From CAIKMD01 sp963729935 (GTDB taxonomy: Bacteria > Pseudomonadota > Alphaproteobacteria > ATCC43930 > CGMCC-115725), in assembly GCA_963729935.1 (NCBI GenBank), contig CAVSPW010000004.1, positions 310,001 through 374,000 of the forward strand: a stretch of 64,000 bases of DNA, given 5' to 3'. Positions within the stretch are counted from its first letter, which is position 1, and each line of letters begins with the position of its first letter. This document shows, one piece after another, positions 59,370 through 64,000 of this stretch. A model generated the notes under the pieces. It made no database searches, was not told the DNA's origin, and worked only from the letters and a program-made list of their open reading frames with translations. The position numbers and the translations under genes are program-made.

Positions 59370-60644
59370 ATGCTGCGCCACGAAGACAGCGAGCGCCTCG
59401 TCAGGGTCGGGCCCGGCACGCCGGCGGGCGCGCTGTTTCGGCGCTATTGGCAACCGGCATTGCTCGCATGCGAGTTGCCCGAAAAGGACGGCGCGCCGCT
59501 TCGCGTCAGGCTCTTGGGCGAAGATCTGATCGCGTTCCGCGACAGCGAGAGCCGGGTCGGATTGATCGATGCTTATTGTCCGCACCGCCGGGCGCCGCTC
59601 TTCTTCGGGCGCAACGAGGAATGCGGATTGCGCTGCGTCTATCATGGCTGGAAGTTCGACGCCGCCGGCGATTGCGTCGATCTGCCGTCCGAACCGGCCG
59701 AATCGCCGATGAAGGCGAGCATCAAGATCACGGCCTATCCGACCGTCGAGCGCGGCGGCGTGATCTGGGCCTATATGGGGCCGCCGGCGCTCATGCCGGC
59801 CGCCCCCGACTATGAATGGACGCGTGCGCCGGCGACGCATCGAGGCGTCTCCAAATGCTTTCAGGCTTCCAATTATCTCCAGGGGCTCGAAGGCGGACTC
59901 GACACGGCGCACGTATCCTTTCTCCACACCAACCGCATCGGCGACCGCCGCAACATGTTCGCGCGCGACGGCGCGCCCCGCATCGAGGTCTTCGAGACCG
60001 ATTACGGCTATTACTACGTCTCGAGCCGGCGCTACGACGCCGGTCAGGATTTCGTCCGTGTCTATCAATATGTCCTGCCGTTTCAGCAGATGCGTCCCAA
60101 CATGATACAGACCGGCATCAGCTCGAATTTCCGCGTGCCGCGCTGCGACGGGCATATCTGGGTCCCGATCGATGACGAGCAATGCTGGGTCTTCAATTGG
60201 ACTTATGGTAGCGACGCCGATTGCGCGCTCGACCCGGACGACATCGAAGCCGCCGAGGTTGGCTATGGCCGCGGCGCGGCGGATTTCATTCCCGGCACCT
60301 ATCGCCTGAAGGCGAATGCCGCGAATGATTATTTCATCGACCGCGCGGCCCAGAAGACCACGAGCTTCACCGGGATCAAGGGCATCAATACGCAGGACAT
60401 GGCGTTGCAGGAAGGGATGGGGCCGATCGCCGATCGCGCGGCCGAGCATCTCGGCAGTTCCGACCGCGCGATCGTGGTCATGCGCCGCTTGCTGCTCGAA
60501 CAGACGCGCGCGGTGGAAGCGGGGGAAAGCCCGCGCGGCGTCGATCCCGCGATCCACCGGTCGGTGCGTCCGCATGATGGGCTGGTGCCGGCGGGCGCCG
60601 ATTGGCGCGAGGCCTATGCCGAGGCTTTGCGTCCGAAATGGTAG
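59370..60644 (+). CDS. Rieske [2Fe-2S] ring-hydroxylating oxygenase, alpha subunit
   Basis: This 424-residue oxygenase has the Rieske cluster at CPHRRAPLFFGR (CxH) and CGLRCVYHGWKF (CxxH), about residues 70-95. The catalytic domain has the mononuclear iron site in QGLEGGLDTAHVSFLHTNRI (Asp-x-x-His-x4-His). It resembles phthalate-4,5-dioxygenase or other single-component-type (RO group I) alpha subunits. The start ATG at 59370 follows AGGAAGGAATGTC. A matching reductase or ferredoxin gene is not in the window. It is divergent from the gentisate dioxygenase-like gene and convergent with the LLM monooxygenase gene. Confidence 0.93.
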   Translation: MLRHEDSERLVRVGPGTPAGALFRRYWQPALLACELPEKDGAPLRVRLLGEDLIAFRDSESRVGLIDAYCPHRRAPLFFGRNEECGLRCVYHGWKFDAAGDCVDLPSEPAESPMKASIKITAYPTVERGGVIWAYMGPPALMPAAPDYEWTRAPATHRGVSKCFQASNYLQGLEGGLDTAHVSFLHTNRIGDRRNMFARDGAPRIEVFETDYGYYYVSSRRYDAGQDFVRVYQYVLPFQQMRPNMIQTGISSNFRVPRCDGHIWVPIDDEQCWVFNWTYGSDADCALDPDDIEAAEVGYGRGAADFIPGTYRLKANAANDYFIDRAAQKTTSFTGIKGINTQDMALQEGMGPIADRAAEHLGSSDRAIVVMRRLLLEQTRAVEAGESPRGVDPAIHRSVRPHDGLVPAGADWREAYAEALRPKW

Positions 60645-60651
60645 TGTAGCG

Positions 60652-61782
60652 CTAGCTTGGGGCGCGCAAGCCCAAACGCACGAGCCGGGGGACCACCTCG
60701 TCGCAGAAATACGGCAGCTCCTTGAGGTAGTGCACGAAGGAGAAGCCGATCCCGGTGATCCCGGCCGCGTGAAGGGCGGCGAGGTCGCGCGCGATGTCGT
60801 CGGGCGAGCCCACCAGGCGCAGGCCGCCCAACCCATAGGCCTGATTGGCGCGCAGCTTGCGGAACGCCTCGGGCTCGTGCTTGTCCGGCGTGACGCCCTT
60901 CATCGCGAGAATATGATCGACCGCCGCCCAATCCGCGTTCTCGTAAAGAACGTAGCGTTCGTATTCCTCGGCCTCCTTGCGGCTCGGCCGGCAGGTGATG
61001 ACGCCCGCCGTGAAAATGTCGAGAGCACGAGATTGGCTTGAAGCGAGGTCGCGCACGTGCCGCACGGTCTTCGCCGCCGCGTCGAGCGCCTGCAGCGATG
61101 CCGAGATGAAGAGTCCGTCGCAATTGCGTATCGCAAAATCCTGACCGCTTGGCGACGCGCCGGCATTCATCACATAGGGCCGCGTCCCGCCATAGGGCTT
61201 CGGCTTTGCCCGTACCTGCTTCAGATGAAGGAATTCGCCGTCGAAGGAAAATTCCTCCGCGCGCGTCCACATCATCTTGACGGCGTCGAGCCATTCCTGC
61301 GCATAGGCGTAGCGCGATTCGTGATCGCGCTGCGCGACGCCGAACATTTCGAATTCGTCCTGGTTCCAGCCGCAAACGAGATTGAGCCCGAAACGGCCTT
61401 CGCCGATCTGATCGGCCGTCACCATCGCCTTGGCGGCGACCACCGGATGGATGAGCGGCGCGTGGACCGTGCCGAAGGCGTTCAGGTGCTTGGTCTTGGC
61501 CAGCAGTCCCGCGGCCCAGGTGATGGTCTCGAGTGTCGCGCCCTGGTAATCAGTGACGCCGCCATAGCCTTTCCAGCGCCCGATCGGCAGCATGAAATCG
61601 ATACCGGCTTCGTCCGCCATCTGCGCGAGGCTGAGACAATCGGCCCAGCTTCCCGACCAGCGTCCGTCGATCGTGGTGACGGCGCGGCCCGAAGAGCAAT
61701 TGGCGCCGAAGAGACCGATCTTCAATTGATGCGCGCTGTTCAGCCCGGCGCGGCTGCGCGTCGACAAAACCGGGGCCGGCAT
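60652..61782 (-). CDS. LLM-class flavin-dependent monooxygenase
   Basis: This 376-residue bacterial-luciferase-fold enzyme uses reduced FMN. Supporting segments are AQMADEAGIDFMLPIGRWKG, LLAKTKHLNAFGTVHAPLIH, GRFGLNLVCGWNQDEFEMFG and PYVMNAGASPSGQDFAIRNC. The GWNQDEF stretch is typical of the RutA/alkanesulfonate-like branch. Tail residues include LVGSPDDIARDLAALHAAGI. The substrate is unknown. It may be part of a catabolic set with the Rieske oxygenase, to which it is convergent (7-bp gap). Confidence 0.92.
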   Translation of the reverse strand: MPAPVLSTRSRAGLNSAHQLKIGLFGANCSSGRAVTTIDGRWSGSWADCLSLAQMADEAGIDFMLPIGRWKGYGGVTDYQGATLETITWAAGLLAKTKHLNAFGTVHAPLIHPVVAAKAMVTADQIGEGRFGLNLVCGWNQDEFEMFGVAQRDHESRYAYAQEWLDAVKMMWTRAEEFSFDGEFLHLKQVRAKPKPYGGTRPYVMNAGASPSGQDFAIRNCDGLFISASLQALDAAAKTVRHVRDLASSQSRALDIFTAGVITCRPSRKEAEEYERYVLYENADWAAVDHILAMKGVTPDKHEPEAFRKLRANQAYGLGGLRLVGSPDDIARDLAALHAAGITGIGFSFVHYLKELPYFCDEVVPRLVRLGLRAPS

Positions 61783-61959
61783 TTTGGCGCTCCTCCGCAG
61801 CCTCCACGATCCGTCGCTAAAGGCTAAGGTGCGGCGCCGCCGCGGTCAATTCGCCGGAGCGGAGAGAGATGCCGCGCGCCAGGTCAAAGACGAATCACGC
61901 CGCGGAAGGTTCACTCTCGGCCGCAGCGAATGGCCGGCCGCCAGCTCGAATCACGCTGG

Positions 61960-62076
61960 TCAGCCGGCGTGGTGGCTGCCATGGCGCCGCTTGGCGTCGT
62001 GCAAGGCCCAGCCCGTCCCAAAGGCCAGCAGATGGGTCGACATCAAGACGAGCAGAATGAAGATTTCAATATCCAT
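61960..62076 (-). CDS. 38-residue single-helix membrane protein
   Basis: The frame starts MDIEIFILLVLMSTHLLAFG at ATG 62076, with AGGAG upstream (9-bp spacing). One hydrophobic helix is followed by a basic, His-rich tail (HDAKRRHGSHHAG). I do not recognise it. The layout resembles small subunits of membrane complexes. Confidence 0.6.
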   Translation of the reverse strand: MDIEIFILLVLMSTHLLAFGTGWALHDAKRRHGSHHAG

Positions 62077-62361
62077 GGGTATCCGCTCCTAAGAACGTGC
62101 CGCTTCTCCGCCCGGCTTCGGCACCGCCGGCCGCACCGGCCGGTCCGCGGATGCGTGGCTATCTCCCGCCTCGCGCCGGGCACCGGCGAGCGGCCCGCGA
62201 TCCCTCGCGCCGATGTCGCCCGATTGAGACGGTTGGAGCCGTCCCAATCGGCGCATCCGCGAAGCCTTTCTCAATGAATACATAAAGTCTCGCTTGCTTC
62301 GATCGCGGGCCGCTCGTCGCATACCGGAGCGGCCTTCGGATCGAGAAATTCCCGGTTTTTT
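62077..62361. other. region without a confident gene
   Basis: On the minus strand an open frame from an ATG near 62280 (MYSLRKASRMRRLGRLQPSQ) extends to 62089, but it has high Arg/Ser/Pro content and no clear ribosome binding site. I see no reason to call it. Confidence 0.4.
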
Positions 62362-62541
62362 TCAGAGCGCGCCGACGCGCGCGGCGAAATACATGTGTAC
62401 GGCGAGGCAGCGCTGAAAAGTTGTGATCTCCTTGCGACGGAAGATGTGGCGCAAGAAGCGGCGCCGAGGGCGGCGCGCGGGTTGCGTCATCGGCATCGTG
62501 CGCGGATGCGGGCGTATCGAGTTGACGGTGTGGGCGTCCAT
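62362..62541 (-). CDS. 59-residue basic protein
   Basis: The ATG at 62541 is preceded by GGAGGATAGCAGCG. The protein begins MDAHTVNSIRPHPRTMPMTQ, has an Arg-rich middle (PARRPRRRFLRHIFRRKEIT), and ends with a hydrophobic, His/Cys-containing segment (FQRCLAVHMYFAARVGAL). The strong ribosome binding site and AT-rich upstream region argue for a real gene. I do not know a family. Confidence 0.55.
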   Translation of the reverse strand: MDAHTVNSIRPHPRTMPMTQPARRPRRRFLRHIFRRKEITTFQRCLAVHMYFAARVGAL

Positions 62542-62589
62542 CGCTGCTATCCTCCAAGCGAACGGTCTGTTGCTGGAGACAGGGCAGCA

Positions 62590-62720
62590 TAAATTTTTAG
62601 TTAATTGGAAGCGGATTTTTCTATAATTTCTCTAAAATTTTAGACAATCTGAAGTTATTAACTATAATTGAAAGTCATTAACCATAAACACAATGCATTT
62701 ACCATAATATCACGCGATCA
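62590..62720. promoter_or_regulatory. AT-rich regulatory region with three phased repeats
   Basis: Within an AT-rich stretch, ATTAACTATAA (62657-62667), ATTAACCATAA (62677-62687) and ATTTACCATAA (62697-62707) recur with exactly 20-bp spacing. The core matches the CtrA half-site TTAACCAT known from Caulobacter. It lies about 115-165 bp upstream of the small minus-strand gene. Confidence 0.6.
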
Positions 62721-62845
62721 AATACTCGACGCCAGCGCCGTGTGGGCGCCAGCGCCGGCGCAATCCGTACGCACCGCAACCCGTCCTTAGCATTTTCAAC
62801 GCTAGCTTCTTCGTCTCCTCCGACAGGAACGAAGAGGCTTTCCGA

Positions 62846-63022
62846 ATGTGCACAGGCTCGATACCGAGCGCGGGCTCGCCGCTCGCGCTGCCGCTCGGTC
62901 AACAATTGGTTCAGGCGACGCCGCGTGTTCAACCGCAAAGTTCGAACAGCACCAATCCAGCGAGCGCGCCCGCCGCTTCCAACGATCCCAATCGGGGCAA
63001 GCACGTCAACATTGCCGCGTAG
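62846..63022 (+). CDS. 58-residue hypothetical protein (tentative)
   Basis: ATG 62846 has GAAGAGG eight bases upstream. The frame reads MCTGSIPSAGSPLALPLGQQ, a Ser/Pro/Ala-rich middle, and ends NDPNRGKHVNIAA. The frame remains open upstream to about 62710 without another start. No domain is recognised, and the base composition is moderate. Confidence 0.35.
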   Translation: MCTGSIPSAGSPLALPLGQQLVQATPRVQPQSSNSTNPASAPAASNDPNRGKHVNIAA

Positions 63023-63042
63023 CAAGGCGGACGGGCAGGGGG

Positions 63043-63823
63043 TCAGGGACGCGGAAAGAACGCGTTGGTTCGACCCAGCATGCGATACGCGATGAGCCCG
63101 AGCCATTCATGGGCCGCGCGGTCGAACTCCTCGAATGTGGTCGACCAGCTCGGCATCGTAGCTCCCGCCCGTCTTATAGGCCACCGGCCAAGCCAGGACC
63201 GGCCAGCCGGCCTGGCGAAAAATTCCGACCGCCCGCGGCATGTGCCAGGCCGAGGTGACGAGGATCCAGACCTCGCCGGGTTTCGGCTTCGCGAGCTTCT
63301 CGCTGAAGATTGCGTTCTCGTAGGTGTTGCGCGAATCGCGCTCGAAGATGATCTTCGACGTGTCGAGCCCGAGATCGGCGAAGAGTTGCTTGGCGGCATC
63401 GGCCTCGCGCTGTTTCTCGCCGAAGACCGCGGCCGAGCCCGAGGTGAAGACGAGTTTCGCGGCCGGATAGAGCCGCGCGAGCTTGACGAAAGTCGTCATA
63501 CGCTCGGCTTCTTCGTTCAGGCTCGGCATGCCGTGCCGCGCCGAGGCGATCGGGTCGACCGCGCCGCCCAAGGCGATGATCCCGTCGACATGCGGCGGTG
63601 GGCTGTGCACCGGTGGAAACCGGTTCTCGAGCGGTGCGTAGAGCCAGTCATCCAAGGGTGTTGCTGCTACGAGCAAGAGAAGGATTGCGCCCAGCGTTGC
63701 AAGGCGACGGCCGGCGCGGGTCCAGCGCGTCCAGAGCAGCGCTCCGCCGATGACAATGAGCGCGAAGATGATCAAATCGGGCTGGATGAGCATCCAGGCA
63801 AGTTTCGAAAAAGCAAAAACCAC
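63043..63823 (-). pseudogene. YdcF-family (DUF218) membrane protein with a C-terminal frameshift
   Basis: From GTG 63823 (after AGGGGGCGAAG) the protein has two N-terminal helices and a DUF218 domain: DGIIALGGAVDPIASARHGM, then FTSGSAAVFGEKQREADAAK, SKIIFERDSRNTYENAIFSE, and GEVWILVTSAWHMPRAVGIF. The frame of this part ends at 63107 after an unrelated tail (RGVRPRGP). The typical family ending, FEEFDRAAHEWLGLIAYRML plus GRTNAFFPRP, is read in another frame and stops at 63043. A shift near 63150 would join them. It may be a sequencing error or a recent mutation. Confidence 0.8.
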
Positions 63824-64000
63824 CTTCGCCCCCTTTCGCCGTTTGCGGGCGGAGCGGATCGCCTGCCGTGCCCGCGGCAACACCCATAGACGGGAATTCG
63901 ACAAAAATCCCGGCCCTTGCTGCGCGAGCGCACCCTCGGCGCACGCGACAGTTCCGAAAGACATGTGATCGTAGAGGCGGCGCCGGATTGTCGCTTGTCG

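Noticed and set aside
1..64000. CRISPR array, prophage structural genes, secretion or restriction systems
   Set aside because: I saw no spaced direct repeats of the right length and no capsid, portal, methylase or nuclease genes. The holin-like protein at 55943 is better explained as YqjE-like.

Overview
The window is a high-GC stretch of an alphaproteobacterial chromosome, probably Rhodospirillales/Rhizobiales-like. The core blocks point there: a bc1-complex chaperone, yceD, rpmF, plsX, fabH, ihfA and a merR gene in a row; rplM-rpsI-argC; a class I PHA synthase; the hom-glpX-recJ run; a K+-independent H+-pyrophosphatase; and DUF2585. There is no rRNA operon or CRISPR array. Two tRNA genes are present, tRNA-Pro(GGG) and tRNA-Glu(UUC).

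Layout. 1-0.8 kb: the start of an acyl-CoA-dehydrogenase-fold flavin monooxygenase that runs off the left end. 1-8 kb: hppA, bamE and the fatty-acid/phospholipid operon ending in ihfA-merR and tRNA-Pro. 8-11.6 kb: two MFS exporters around cutA. 11.6-13.8 kb: a dedicated acyl carrier protein, a FabF-type ketosynthase and a DUF2585 gene broken by one TAA codon. 13.8-18.3 kb (minus): a complete TRAP transporter, a CoA-binding protein and an ECHDC3-like enoyl-CoA hydratase homologue. 18.4-22.9 kb: a metal (probably zinc) module of DUF2946 protein, coiled-coil outer-membrane protein, ZnuA, ZnuB-like permease and, convergent, a ZIP transporter, with no ABC ATPase in the block. 23-34.7 kb: housekeeping genes (rplM, rpsI, argC, phaC, OmpA-like lipoprotein, hom, glpX, recJ, asnB).

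34.8-45.4 kb is accessory DNA. An integrated element abuts tRNA-Glu. It has a large serine recombinase whose reading frame ends inside the tRNA gene on the opposite strand, a small unknown protein, a Rep_trans-like replication initiator and about 300 bp packed with inverted repeats, plus scattered copies of a CGCTAGCG palindrome. After it come two LysR-target pairs (LysR with an orphan ABC substrate-binding protein; LysR with an AhpD-like protein), an ISL3-family insertion sequence and a GNAT acetyltransferase. Inverted copies of a short dispersed repeat flank this block.

45.8-52.9 kb: a peroxiredoxin-like protein, a globin, then a CHASE2 sensor kinase and a FecR-domain protein with a 21-bp tandem repeat, divergent from a TpsB-type outer-membrane transporter. 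52.9-61.8 kb: oxidative catabolism genes (FAD monooxygenase, gentisate-1,2-dioxygenase-like cupin, Rieske oxygenase, flavin-dependent LLM monooxygenase) interleaved with small envelope proteins (DUF389, a YqjD/YqjE-like pair, two small exported proteins) and a DctM remnant. 61.9-64 kb: short unannotated genes, an AT-rich region with three 11-bp repeats exactly 20 bp apart, and a ydcF-like gene whose last part lies in another frame.

The monooxygenases, dioxygenases, TRAP transporter and enoyl-CoA hydratase homologue suggest a soil or water heterotroph using aromatic or carboxylic acids and storing carbon as polyhydroxyalkanoate. The least explained items are the tRNA-Glu element, the FecR/CHASE2/TpsB trio, the ACP-ketosynthase-DUF2585 module and the phased repeat array near 62.7 kb.
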